Shown here: piece by piece, positions 1-10,151 of the stretch
Layout: every line of letters begins with the position of its first letter
Numbering within the stretch: the first letter of the stretch is position 1
Program-made: the position numbers and the translations under genes
The notes under the pieces: generated by a model
Seen by the model: the letters and a program-made list of their open reading frames with translations, nothing else
Databases searched by the model: none
What the model was told of the DNA's origin: nothing
DNA from: Inonotus obliquus
Lineage: Eukaryota; Basidiomycota; Agaricomycetes; Hymenochaetales; Hymenochaetaceae
NCBI GenBank assembly: GCA_032164295.1
Contig: JAJHTX010000010.1
Coordinates: forward strand, 1,426,001-1,490,000
Reading direction: 5' to 3'
DNA length: 64,000 nucleotides

Positions 1-1444
1 TGAGACGAGAGACGAGGGCGACAAAGACGAGAACGATGACTACCGGTATCCATACCGGTGACTACGAGACGAGACGAATGAACGGGGACTTGAACGAGAT
101 GAGCAAAACCCGGACCTTCACTCTGGAAGTTCCTCTCAGATTAGCTGGTTTGCTACAGTAGAACATGCAGGCTATAAATACCATAATACCGTAGCCATTC
201 AAGATACCAAATGGGGGGTTTTTACAAGTCGAATCGTACCGTAATCTGGTACAAGAAATGGAATATAAAGTCGAATTGAATGTAAAATTATAATCAGGGG
301 AAACATAAGATGATGAATAAATAAGAAGTTTTATCAGGGGGTAGCTAAGAATAGGGTGGGACGAGACAAGAACCCAATGAAAACTCACGACGAGTGATAC
401 TGAGGTAGGGCGGCGATACCGACGTCGACCAGCGCTAAAATAAGGACGTGTCTCAAGCTACCGCATGGGCGCTCCTGGCGATGTCCCTGTCGTAGGAGAA
501 GCACGTCATCCTGATTTACCTTTGTTCCGGTATCATGATCCGTGCGGCATTAGTCTGGGCATCTACCGATCGATCGGACGGCGTGCTCCAATGTTGACGT
601 GTCGGTACAACCCAACCTTGGCAATGGAGTACTCTACCGCTCGGTACCAATCAGTACCCTGGGATCATCCCTGAGCATCAACGAGATCGCTCTAGCCCCT
701 CGATATCAATCGGTACGCGTTGCCTGACTCGACTGGGCATTGCTTGGCTTCCCCTCCGAGTCAGATTGATGGCCTCCTCTGAGATCGAAGCAGCGTACGG
801 CGGACTTGATTCATTTCCCAACCTTCCTCTCGACGTAGATCTCCGAGGGCGTGGTCTCGACCTAGCACACGTTACGAACTCCGGTACCGGAGCGGACCAT
901 CGGTATCAACACCGGTATCGTCGGTATCGATGTATGGCGGTTCAGAAGGGCATACCGTCGGACTTGGAGCTTCGACCATGATCCAACTCTTTGCAGCAAC
1001 GTATGGCATACCGATCGCAGCTTTGTGTGCCTTTTCCTCTGGCATGGGCTGTCGAACGTGGACTATTAAGCGTCGGTATCAGGATGGGTGGACGGTACGG
1101 TATCGGTATCATCGGTATCGAAGTCTGGTGGTTCGGTACTGTGATGGAAGACGGGCGTAGGGATTGGTGATTCGGTATTGGCGCAGAAGTCTGGCTAAAC
1201 GTATGCAGGACCAGTTCTCAATCGTTCTTAGCCTTGTCGAATCACAGAAGGCTCGTACTTTGTTGGAACCGCAGGCGTAGATAGGACGGCAGAAGTACCG
1301 TGGTCCGAAGAGAAGTAAGAAGCGGTAGAATCGCAGAAGTATCGTTAATTGGAAGAAGCGGTAGAATCGCAGAATTAAGCCCATATCGATCGTAGCCTCC
1401 GGTATTACTCTTTAACGGAGTGTTGGTCTGATAGGTGCATCGTT
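1..1444. other. Decayed repeat-rich region without a supported gene
   Basis: No gene is supported here. The stretch is dense in short imperfect motifs built on CGGTATC, CGGTACC and GGTACGG, clustered at about 40-60, 520-720 and 880-1150. A second local repeat around GAAGCGGTAGAATCGCAGAA occurs twice near 1318-1375. The short open frames do not resemble proteins. It is probably old repeat or transposon DNA; I cannot assign a family. Confidence 0.4.
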
Positions 1445-1622
1445 ATCCTCTGACTCAGAGTCAAGCTCTATAATGAAGGTGTCCTAAAAGCGTTAGTGGA
1501 CTTCTGCAATTATTTCTTGGTCTGTCTGGAATAGGTGCATCTCACCATAATCTTTCTGTTCTTCTATTGGGTTTAACATCTCCTCAAGTGTTGGTACAGT
1601 TCCGTGAATGCCATTCCTCCTG
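1445..1622 (-). pseudogene. pogo/CENP-B-type transposase relic, distal part
   Basis: This is the continuation of the relic at 3195-3600, separated from it by the solo LTR. Read on the minus strand and joined at one copy of the TCCTG target duplication, the frame runs on through the motif TGGMAFTELYQHL. That fits the second half of a CENP-B-type helix-turn-helix. A stop codon follows shortly after and the rest is degenerate. The family assignment rests on visual recognition of the motif only. Confidence 0.45.
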
Positions 1623-1680
1623 TGAAAGGATTGTGCTGAAATTTTGATTCAATTAGGAACGCCGATCGAAACTACCCCAG

Positions 1681-2460
1681 ATGGGACTGGTTAATTTCAC
1701 TGGCCGGCTACGATCAGGATCGACAGCGAGAAGTGGAGAACATGCGAATCTAATACAATCCGAAGCCGACGATCAAGAAGCATTGGCTAGCAACGCTAAT
1801 CCCGACGATCACACTAAACCTTCGCAAACGATGCAGCAAGTACAGCAACCTCCAACGGCTTGCTATAAATGCAGAAGAGTGCGACAGATCATCGAAGACC
1901 TACACAAGATAATACTACGGGAGGCAATGGGCATGTTGACATATCATGTGTCCAGCGAACGAGCAACAGCTTATCGAGAATACCACAATCCCCCAGAGGT
2001 TATTCGAAATCGCACGAGGTCAACAATAGCAATGGATACAGCAATAGGCATGCAACCAAAGACGCACTGGACAATAGTAGGAATCCACGACATATTAGCA
2101 CTCGAGTGCCCAAGCACATTCGTGGAGATCAGTGCAGACTATGTTACGAACTGCCGCTCACCGATAACAGCGGCATGGGTTGCAAACACACTCAGGGAAC
2201 TATGGGCATACTGCAAAGCTATTTGACTACAAGGAGACCTATACCTAGGCTGGAGAATACCTTCGAACAATACTCGACGAAGTGTACGGCTACTCATCGC
2301 CATAGGCACCTACGTTAAACCACCTTGGTTTCCCCACGATGATATCCGATGTCGAATCACACTTGACGGCCCCGAACAAGAGTCCCGAGGTGACAAGCAA
2401 ATCACAGCCTTCATAGCCCCAGATGCTATACAACGGAACCCCGACAGAATTCCTTAAATG
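1681..2460 (+). pseudogene. LTR-encoded protein, broken copy
   Basis: This is the + strand copy of the 258-codon ORF found in the intact LTRs. It opens MGLVNFTGRLRSGS and keeps the CYKC motif near residue 62. A TGA at 2224-2226 stops it after 181 residues, where the intact LTRs have CGA. That is a C-to-T change at a CpG. Similarity to the remaining 3' part of the ORF continues past the stop. The function of the protein is unknown. Confidence 0.75.
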
Positions 2461-2716
2461 CACAAGCAACTGCGGACGAGTGAACTCTAACTACGGCGCA
2501 GCCATGCAAAACCAATGGCATACGAACACGCATTCAATGACTCACTCACTGACTCACTCTATGCACAGGGCGCAGCACAAGGCCGACCCCGAACATAGGT
2601 TTCAATTCAGTTCAAGTCAAGATGAGTCAACGCCGGGTCATCGCCTTGCACAGTGCGCAGTCGATGAGTCAATCCGCAGCAGAACAATAGGAATACCAGA
2701 CGAGTTTGGAAGCTAG
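2423..2716 (+). CDS. Second LTR ORF (97 aa), solo-LTR copy
   Basis: This is the copy of the second LTR ORF seen at 45864-46157. It overlaps the end of the first ORF in another frame. It has a CTSNC motif, a repetitive THSMTHSLTHSMH stretch and a Gln/Ser-rich tail. It is open over its full length here, although the neighbouring ORF is broken. No family is recognised. Whether it is ever translated is not shown by the sequence. Confidence 0.35.
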   Translation: MLYNGTPTEFLKCTSNCGRVNSNYGAAMQNQWHTNTHSMTHSLTHSMHRAQHKADPEHRFQFSSSQDESTPGHRLAQCAVDESIRSRTIGIPDEFGS

Positions 2717-3194
2717 AATAACGAATCAGATCGAGAGTAGGAACTACGGAGCGTAGGAAGTGGTCCGTCCACAACATGAGGAAAAGGTATAAATAGTTGT
2801 AGACTTAGACCGTAGCTCCCCATCTTTCTTTCAATCGTCTTGTACATCGAGTTCTCTTAGGCATCTAGCTTCTAATCTGAAGACCACCTAATCTGCTTAA
2901 CCTCTCTTACTCTACGGCGTGGAGCGATTGATTAGTCGCCCACCGACTAGGGAAGCTTACGAACGGCAGTCAACACTGTCCTACTAGTCTGTCAACGAGG
3001 TTGAGGCCCGACTTGATTAGTAAACGAGAGCGTCTGAGGCAACACTTAGTATACTTGGGAATCTGCCCTGCTTGTGAAAACCGAGTAGGCTCCGGAAACT
3101 CTTAGAAAAGCATCGCCGAACCCGTAACACTATCGGACCGTCCTATTGTGGTTACTGTATAGTCCCTTTAGGGCGAGCGTTTTCTAACATCCTG

Positions 3195-3600
3195 TAACGA
3201 TCTCATTATATACCTCTAATGACTGCTTCCATAAGACAAGTGCCTGCTCAACTTTAGGATTTGTGACAACAAGTGGTTGCTTGCTTGATAGGTCATTCAG
3301 TGTCTTATTTGTATGATCTTCAAGAATTTGGCAGCGAGCAAGATTTCGGCACAAAGATGATTGTGTGAAATGAAGAGACTGGGTTGGATGATTGCAAAAA
3401 TACTTTACAACTACAGACTGGGATAAGTCAGAGTGTTTATCGCAGTATGAAAAGACTTCCAGCCAGTCAGCGCAGGTGAGATTTTTTCGCCCCTCTAAAG
3501 TTTTTGCTGATGTTTTTGGACATAGTTTACACTTTCCTGGAGGGGGACCAGGTTTGCTTTTGTATGGATTAAGGGTACGATGCTTGCGTGTTGACTAGGG
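3195..3600 (-). pseudogene. pogo/CENP-B-type transposase relic, N-terminal HTH part
   Basis: On the minus strand a frame reads RKNLTCADWLEVFSYC, then DLSQSVVVKYF, then TQSSLCRNLARCQILED, then a PKVEQALVLWKQSLEVYNEI stretch. This order matches the psq-type HTH followed by the CENP-B-type HTH of fungal pogo transposases, as known from that family. The frame runs into the solo LTR at 3189 and resumes at 1622. No DDE catalytic part is visible, so this is a relic. Identification is by motif order and could not be checked against a database. Confidence 0.55.
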
Positions 3601-4290
3601 AGGCATAAGGGAAGAGTTGTGTTGAGTACTCAGTCTCTGAGACTCTAGATATTTTATTTTTTTCGTTTCCTTTGACATACACAATGTGATCCCTTGTGAA
3701 ACAAGTATTATTTCATCAATCCTTTGAATTCTAAATGTTGATCGTAGACATTTGAGCTGCCAATCACCAAAACTAAGAATAATATATTGTTATAATACAT
3801 AATTCTGCTTGAAAAATTGATGTATTATGCCATATGGTGTTTTTTTGCATAATCTACCATCTCAAGATGTGGGAGATGTCTAAAAGTGATGCATTATAAA
3901 ATATATGCATTATGAACCAATGCACCATGACAATTTTGACTGTATAGTCAAAGCTATCATTAGCTTAGATATACTGACCAACTGCATGTCTGCACTATGA
4001 GGAGCAATAATGTAACCAAAACTGTGAAACAGAGGTAATGAGAAAGGGAGAAACCAGGAAAGAATTGAGAGCATGCATATTTCATACTATATTTTGTTTC
4101 TGTAATTTTATATGCAAATAACGATATAGCTATATTGTAGATATATATTCTTGTTCACTTGATGCATACCTTTCTATCATACAACAGATGAGGACTTATG
4201 GTGAAGAGTTGCTTGGGAAAGTGCTAAGAAATAGTAAAGTTGACCTTGATGTTCAACAATCACAGACACTTTTGATCAGACCCTGTACTT
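3601..4290. other. AT-rich intergenic stretch
   Basis: No gene is supported. The sequence is AT-rich with several TATA-like runs around 3780-3920 and 4080-4160. It separates the transposase relic from the promoter block of F-box gene A. Confidence 0.4.
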
Positions 4291-4644
4291 ACCAGTCCTC
4301 TCACTCTTTCTATTTGCCTCTCCCTCATCCCAAACCTGATCATTAACCAGTATCAAGCATAAAAATACAAAACATGTCATGAGGACCTCGGGCAAGCGCT
4401 GCGGGTCGGAATAGCTGCGTCAGAGATACTGAGACTAACAAAAAACAAAGTGAGCATTCAGCAAAAGTAAGTTACTTTGAAATACTTGCAGGAGCAGAAC
4501 TCAAGCATTGCTGTGATTGAATCAATATGGCTAGTATTCTAAAAACTTACTGGTACACGTGTAAATTTCGACCCAGCAAAGTGTTCTACTGTATTTAATA
4601 GGAAGTGACTCTGAATCATATTCTCTTTGTGACCACCAGTCGAC
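4291..4644 (-). repeat. Promoter-flank block of gene A, inverted relative to genes B and D
   Basis: About 350 bp here are the reverse complement of the block at about 7065-7415 upstream of gene B (also present near 12510-12855 upstream of gene D). For example CTATTTGCCTCTCCCTCATC here appears as its complement at about 7380-7395. The proximal element starting GTACGTAAGC at 4652 keeps the normal orientation. A local inversion between the two is the simplest explanation. Confidence 0.75.
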
Positions 4645-4651
4645 TACTACT

Positions 4652-4687
4652 GTACGTAAGCGGATCGTGTCAATAATTATGTAAACC
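4652..4687 (+). promoter_or_regulatory. Shared two-part upstream element of gene A
   Basis: GTACGTAAGC at 4652-4661 and ATTATGTAAACC at 4676-4687 lie 85 bp upstream of the ATG of gene A. The same pair occurs upstream of B, C (second part degenerate), D, F, G, H and I. TACGTAA resembles bZIP (Atf/Yap-type) sites; a regulator is not known. Confidence 0.55.
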
Positions 4688-4736
4688 AAAACAAACTGCA
4701 TCTTCTACAACAGCGATTCTATTCCCCAACGTCGAC

Positions 4737-6454
4737 ATGGACAAACTCAGAGGAATTGAGAGGAGATCCATCGCGTTTGATGATGTGCAGTGCGCTAGAC
4801 CGCATGATATTGAGGCATTCTCCGCTCTCGAACAGGCTGCAGCGGTGGTATGGACACTGGTCGAGGACTGGGTGGACAGCATACTTGCGTTATTTTCTGA
4901 GTGAGTTGGTCAGCGCATTGAAAATAACCTATAACTCTCAATTCCCTGAGCAGCGAAAACTCTCATAATGGCCTCGCGAATCGCCTCAAGTCTATGCGGA
5001 GATCGTACGCTTCCTCTTTCAAGCCACTCCATAGGTTCCAGGTATTCGCGGCGACGATGCTCGATAGAGTAAAACAGTTTGAGCAAAAACTCGAAAGGTT
5101 CCAAATCCAGATTTCGTGCACTGCCATGAACTATGGATTAAATCTGCTCCCGGACGAGGTGCTGGCTGAGATAGTCGTCCTTGCCGCGACGACGCTGGAG
5201 GAGAAGGTGGCTCTATCGCTGGTGTGCAGGAGGTTCAGGAGAGTGATGATGTCGATGAGGAGGATGTGGGACGGGTATCGCATCGATTCAAACCAGCCAC
5301 CAGAACAGAGCGTTGCTATTGCTGAGGGGAACGGGTATACTTCCGTGAAGGCTTGCATTCATCGCAGGTCCCCGTTGGGTTTCGTGGAATGGATTCTATC
5401 CCTTGAACCGGAAGATCTCGAACTCGCTTATTTCGACAAATCATCATGGGAAAAATGTGGGCCGATTCTGGCTGGCTGGAATGCGCAGAATCTCCGCAGT
5501 TTGGTGATACGACATACCCGCGACATACCCAGCATGGATATTCTCAAAGAATGGAACTTTCCACACCTCGAAAGCTTAGAGGCCGACTTCGTTCCAGCGA
5601 CGGAACTCGGGAGGAACCTGGTTCGGTGTAGATTTGACCGAATTCGAAATAATGAACTGGATTCCCTGAGGGATTTCCTTGCAAACGCAAATTCTCTTCA
5701 GGATCTACATCTTTTTATCCGCGGCAAACGCTTCAACGAAGTCTGCGACCTTCCTTCGCTTCGCAGTCTGGTGGTCAACTTCATTCCTCATCCATCCCTT
5801 GCTAAATACTTGGTTCGTTTTCGATTGTGTTCTTTTGTCCACATCCGTCTGCCCGAGTTGCTCGATTTTTTATCGGTTTCGACAGCACTGCAAGAGCTCG
5901 ACGTTTTTATCTATGACATGGATGACGTAGCCACAGTCAACGTAACGACTATGCCTAGTATTGTCACGTGTGTCATTTCGGGCTGTTCTGGGTCGGTTGG
6001 TTCGGGCTTGATCGCGAAACTCCGTATGCCCAACCTTCGAACGCTAAAACTACGACTGGATTACATTTCCACGGAAGCTTCGGAGGAATTCCGGACTTCC
6101 CTACAGTCCATGACATTGCTTGAGGAGCTCGAGTTGGATGGGGATTTGACAGCCAACTTTCTTGACGAAATCATCCGGTTTGCTCCTCATCACCTCGGGT
6201 CGTTCTCGTTGAAGGGTTGCCAATATTTCTATTCGATCAGTACAGATCGACCACGCTTGCATTTCTGTCCCGGTCCTCAGCGACAGTTTATCCGTTTTAC
6301 GGAGGGTGATTTTGGCGTGTATGTCATATCGGGCATCATTGATTATCTGAGGTCGGTCGGACTTGACTCGATGAAGATCGAGTTTTGTAATTGTGGTGGG
6401 TGGGAGAATGGGGTGTTTGGACTAGACGACGTAGCATCAGCAATACGGTCGTGA
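4737..6454 (+). CDS. F-box/LRR-like protein A
   Basis: Predicted SCF ubiquitin-ligase substrate receptor of 554 residues. Exon 1 is 4737-4900 and exon 2 is 4954-6454, with a 53-nt GTGAGT...CAG phase-2 intron. Exon 1 encodes the family's helix-rich segment with FSALEQAAAVVWTLVED. Exon 2 carries a coiled-coil-like stretch, then the F-box around residues 120-165 (LLPDEVLAEIVVLAATTLEE, then LSLVCRRF). About 370 residues of irregular leucine-rich segments follow (LRSLVI, HLESLEADF, LQDLHLF, LRTLKL, LLEELEL). The ATG at 4994 is inside exon 2 and is not the start. The 5' splice site has lost the usual TG before GTGAGT, so the joining codon is Asp instead of Cys. The F-box half is almost the same as in gene F, and the next segment matches gene H. 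Confidence 0.85.
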
Positions 6455-7541
6455 GCCTCTCGTATGTCCTTTCGTTGAACCAAGTGAGTCCAGATCGAGT
6501 TATATAAGGACTTCTCAGTCGGTATTGTACAGTTCCTGTAAATAATTCATGGGAGAAGAAAAAGATTGTGTGTACATGTATAAAGGGTATCTCAGTCCTG
6601 TGACAGACTATGGAATCAATATTATACGTGAGTGCAAGGAAAATCACTGGACTGACTAACAGTGGACATTCCGTCGATCATAAGCAGGTTGATCAATTTC
6701 AAGTTAGAACTCGCTTTGCATTGCGGAACAATATAGAGTTGCGTGGCATCAGGTGAACAGTAGCGCACTTCAGGGAAAGGATATATACACCTTGAATCAG
6801 ATGCTACATTCAACTACTATCCTGTTATTACATGCGTCAAGAATGTATTAGGCTTGAAGCGTACGCAGTCGTCCATTGGCAATCCTCTTCTTGATGACAT
6901 CTAAATGATAAACGTCCTTAGTACTCGCGATTTTTGCACTTGACGTTGAGACTGCGACATTCTCTTACCAGGCATTCTGATGTCGTAGAGAACGGGCCGG
7001 AGCAAGGCTCCTCATGGACGATTTGGAGAAGATCATTGTGGCAATGAGCGTGGAGCTGGTCGACCGGTGGTCATGAAGAGAGTATGAATCAAAGTTCCTT
7101 CCTATTGAATACAGTAGAACGCTTAGCTGGGTCGAAAGTTACATGTGGACCAGTAAGCGCATAGAATACTAACCATATCGATTCAATCACAACTCTGCTC
7201 CAGTTCTGCTCCTGCAACTATGTCGAAGCAATTTACTTTTGCCAAATGCTCACTTTGTCTTCTTGATTAGTCTCAGGATCTCTGACGCAACTATTCTGAC
7301 CCGCAGCGTTTGCCCGAGGTCCTCGTGATGTGTTTCGTGTTTGACATGCTTGATACTGGCGTAACGATCAGGTTTGGGATGAGGGAGAGGCAAATAGAAA
7401 AAGTGAGACGACTGGTAAGTACGTAAGCGGATCGTGTCGATAATTATGTAAACCATAACCTGGACTGAGTCATTCTCGACAGGGCATCTTCAGCAACTTC
7501 TGCAACAGCGATCGTACTCTATTCTATTCCCCAGCGTTGGC
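6455..7541. other. Intergenic region A-B, duplicated as C-D
   Basis: No gene is supported. The region is nearly the same as 11860-12981 (for instance GCGGAACAATATAGAGTTGC at about 6723 and 12152). Genes B and D with this spacer are therefore a tandem duplication with a period of about 5.4 kb. The first 130 bp after the stop codon are a 3' flank shared with C, D and in part F. The upstream element of gene B lies at 7419-7454. Confidence 0.65.
7419..7454 (+). promoter_or_regulatory. Shared two-part upstream element of gene B
   Basis: GTACGTAAGC at 7419-7428 and TTATGTAAACC at 7444-7454 lie 123 bp upstream of the ATG. The arrangement is the same as before the other family members. Confidence 0.55.
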
Positions 7542-9257
7542 ATGGGCAAACTCAACGGAATCGAAATGAGATCTTTCGCGTCTAAGGATGTGCAGTGCGC
7601 TAGCCTGCGCGATTTTGATGCATTCTCCGCTCTCGAACAGGCTGCAGTGACGGTATGGACGCTGGTCGGGGACGGGCTGGATAGCACGGCTGCATTATTT
7701 GCTGAATGGTGAGTCGCACTCAATCAGCACACCAATAATACTAAAAACACCTATTGCGAAAGCTCGGACGACGACGTCGTGAACAGTCTGAAGTCAATGC
7801 GAAGATCGTATACATCCTCTCTCGAGCCATTTCGTAGACTCAAGGCGATCACGATGGCGGTGCTCGACAGAGTGAAACAGTTGGAGAAGAAGCTCGAGGA
7901 GTTTGAAAGTCAGATCTCGTGCACTGCCATGAACTATGGATTGAATCTTCTCCCGGACGACTTGCTTGCAGAGATATTCGTTCTTGCCGCAACGACGCTG
8001 GAGGAGAAGGTGGCGCTGTCGCTGGTGTGCAAGAGGTTCAGTAGAGTGATGATGTCGATGCAGAGAATGTGGGATGGGTATTTCATCGATTCATACCAGC
8101 CACCAGAACAGAGCATTGCGATTGCTGAGGGGAATGGGTATACTTCCGTGAAGGCTCGCCTTGACCCCGGATCCCCGGTGGCTTTCGTGAAATGGATTCT
8201 ATCTCTTGGACCGGAAGAGCTGGAATTGAGTCATTTCGACAATTCTTCCTGGGAAAATTTTGGGCCGATCCTGGCTGGCGGGAACACGCAGAACCTCCGT
8301 AGTTTGGTGATACACCATACCCGCATCTTACCCAGCATGCACATTCTCGAAGAATGGAACTTTCCACACCTCGAAGGCTTAGTGGCCGACTTCGTTCCAG
8401 CGACGGAACTCGGGAGGAACCTGGTTCGGTGTAGATTGGACCAAATTCCAGATTATGAACTAGATTCCCTGCGGAATTTCCTTGCAAACGCAAAATCTCT
8501 TCAGGATCTACGTCTTTCTATCCTCCGCGGCACACGTTTTTACGAGGCATGCGACCTTCCTTCACTTCGCAGTCTGGAGGTCAATTTCGTTCCTCACCCA
8601 TCCCTTGCCAAACACTTGGTTCGTTTTCGATTAGTAACATTGGACGACGTTCATGAGTCCGAGTTGCTCAATTTTTTATCGGTTTCGACGGGACTACAGG
8701 AGCTCGACGTTTCTGGTCATGTCACTTATGAAGTAGCCGCAGTCAACGTAACGACCATGCCTAGTATTGTCACGTGTGTCATTTCAAGCTTTTGCTCCGG
8801 TTCGGACTTGATTGCGAAACTCCGTATGCCCAACCTTCGAACGCTAATACTACAACAGCTGGAGCACCGTCCCACGCGGTATCCGGAGGAATTCCGGACT
8901 TCCCTGCAGTCCATGACATTGCTTGAGGAGCTCGAGTTGGAGGTACGTGAATTGGACGCCGGAACTCTTCACGAAATTATCCGATTTGCTCCTCATCACC
9001 TCGAATCGATCTCGTTGAAGGGCTGCCATCGTTTTTATCCGTTCAACACCTGTCGACGACTCTTGCATTTCTCTCCCCGTCCTCTGCGACGGCTTATCCG
9101 TTTTGCGGAGGGTGAGTTTGGTGTGGATTTCATATCGGGCGTTGTTGATTATCTGAGGTCTGTCGGACTTGACTCTGCGAAGATCGAATTTTGTAACTGT
9201 GTGTTGTGGAAGAATGGAGTGTTCGGGCTAGAAGAGGTATTATCGGCGAAACAGTAG
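7542..9257 (+). CDS. F-box/LRR-like protein B
   Basis: Predicted F-box substrate receptor of 553 residues. Exon 1 is 7542-7708 (ATG GGC AAA), the intron is 7709-7762, and exon 2 is 7763-9257. The intron starts GTGAGT and ends AAAG in place of CAG. The second exon would otherwise appear to start at a GTG (7779), which is not a plausible eukaryotic start. The F-box core is LLPDDLLAEIFVLAATTLEE then LSLVCKRF. The leucine-rich part includes PSLRSLEVNFVPHPSLAKHL. From about 8040 to 8960 it is nearly the same as gene E, although the two genes differ at both ends, which points to gene conversion. Exon 1 is nearly the same as in D. Confidence 0.85.
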
Positions 9258-10151
9258 GAAATGCCATCACCAAGGTGGTACTAGTTTACACTGAGAACTA
9301 CATTTTGGGAATTATTAATTAACCAAGAAGTTGAGACTATTAGAGTTTGACTCTTTTCAGTGAACAAATAAGTAGAACTTTTAGTATATCAGCAGGTTAG
9401 TTATGCAGTAAAGACATAATATTATCCTGGACTTGGGGATTAACGGGATGTCTATGCACCTGAAAGAATCGGGGAAGAGGTCGAGTATTTGGAATTTGCA
9501 TGCTTGGACATGTAGGGTCGAGGACGGCCGAGACAAGGTCACTTCTGGTCACCGCGAGTGTACAGGAAGCACTGGTTACTGGATGCTTAAGGTAGCTGAT
9601 ACTGCATAGACTCACAGAATGAATAGTAGAGGAGTCTGCCTTCATAATGCAGAAAAGAGAAACATACATTCGAAAGGTACCAAAGCACTTGGAGATATGT
9701 TGGAGGGCAAGTTCCTGCTTATACATACATATACAAAAAATTTATGCCTCTTACTTACTTCATTTAGATATGAATTGACAAAGTTTATTATAAGTGGCGA
9801 TAATCATCGAGTTGTCTGCTCTGAATGGTCATAGGAGGATCCCAACGCATTAAAAAACGGTTAGGAGTACTAGTTAGGCTCCTTGTGGATGTTTCGGTGA
9901 AGTTATGCATCTCGATGTCGATTCGGTTCCCTCCAAGCAACTTTTGCTGAATGTTGATTTCCTCTCCTTCAATAGTTTTGTGATCCCTGATATGTTATCC
10001 TGCCATTCCGGTCCCTCGTGTCGGATTTTTTGTATCAAGCTTGAGGGTGATCGATGCCGTCGCGGCAAGTACGTAAGCGACCCATTATGTGAAGTGAAAC
10101 CGTGTCTTACCTTTCTGCAACAACGGTCACTATCTGTTTCTCATTTTTGAC
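9258..10151. other. Intergenic region B-C with a relic on the minus strand
   Basis: At about 9397-9610 (-) there is a fragment with SASCTLAVTR and LDPTC. It is related to fragments at 20523-20830 (-), 35970-36150 (+) and 39330-39510 (+). No intact gene is seen. GTACGTAAGC occurs at 10069-10078, 83 bp upstream of gene C, followed by a degenerate second half (ATTATGTGAAG). Confidence 0.45.

Larger units (their letters stand above)
1623..3189 (+). mobile_element. Solo LTR of the chromovirus family (+ orientation)
   Basis: This 1567-bp block has the same length as the two LTRs of the intact element at 45391-59328 and is close to them in sequence, but inverted. It begins TGAAAGGATT and ends TTTCTAACA, and is flanked by the direct repeat TCCTG (1618-1622 and 3190-3194). 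No internal domain is present, so it is a solo LTR left by recombination between two LTRs. A TATAAATAG box lies at 2788-2796, followed at 2822 by ATCTTTCTTTCAATCG, the presumed transcript start region. That stretch differs from the intact element by one G-to-A change. It interrupts a pogo-like transposase relic. Confidence 0.95.

Noticed and set aside
4994..4996. ATG at 4994 as start of gene A
   Set aside because: It is an internal Met of exon 2. An exon-1 ATG at 4737 with conserved peptide and splice sites exists in this and the other copies.
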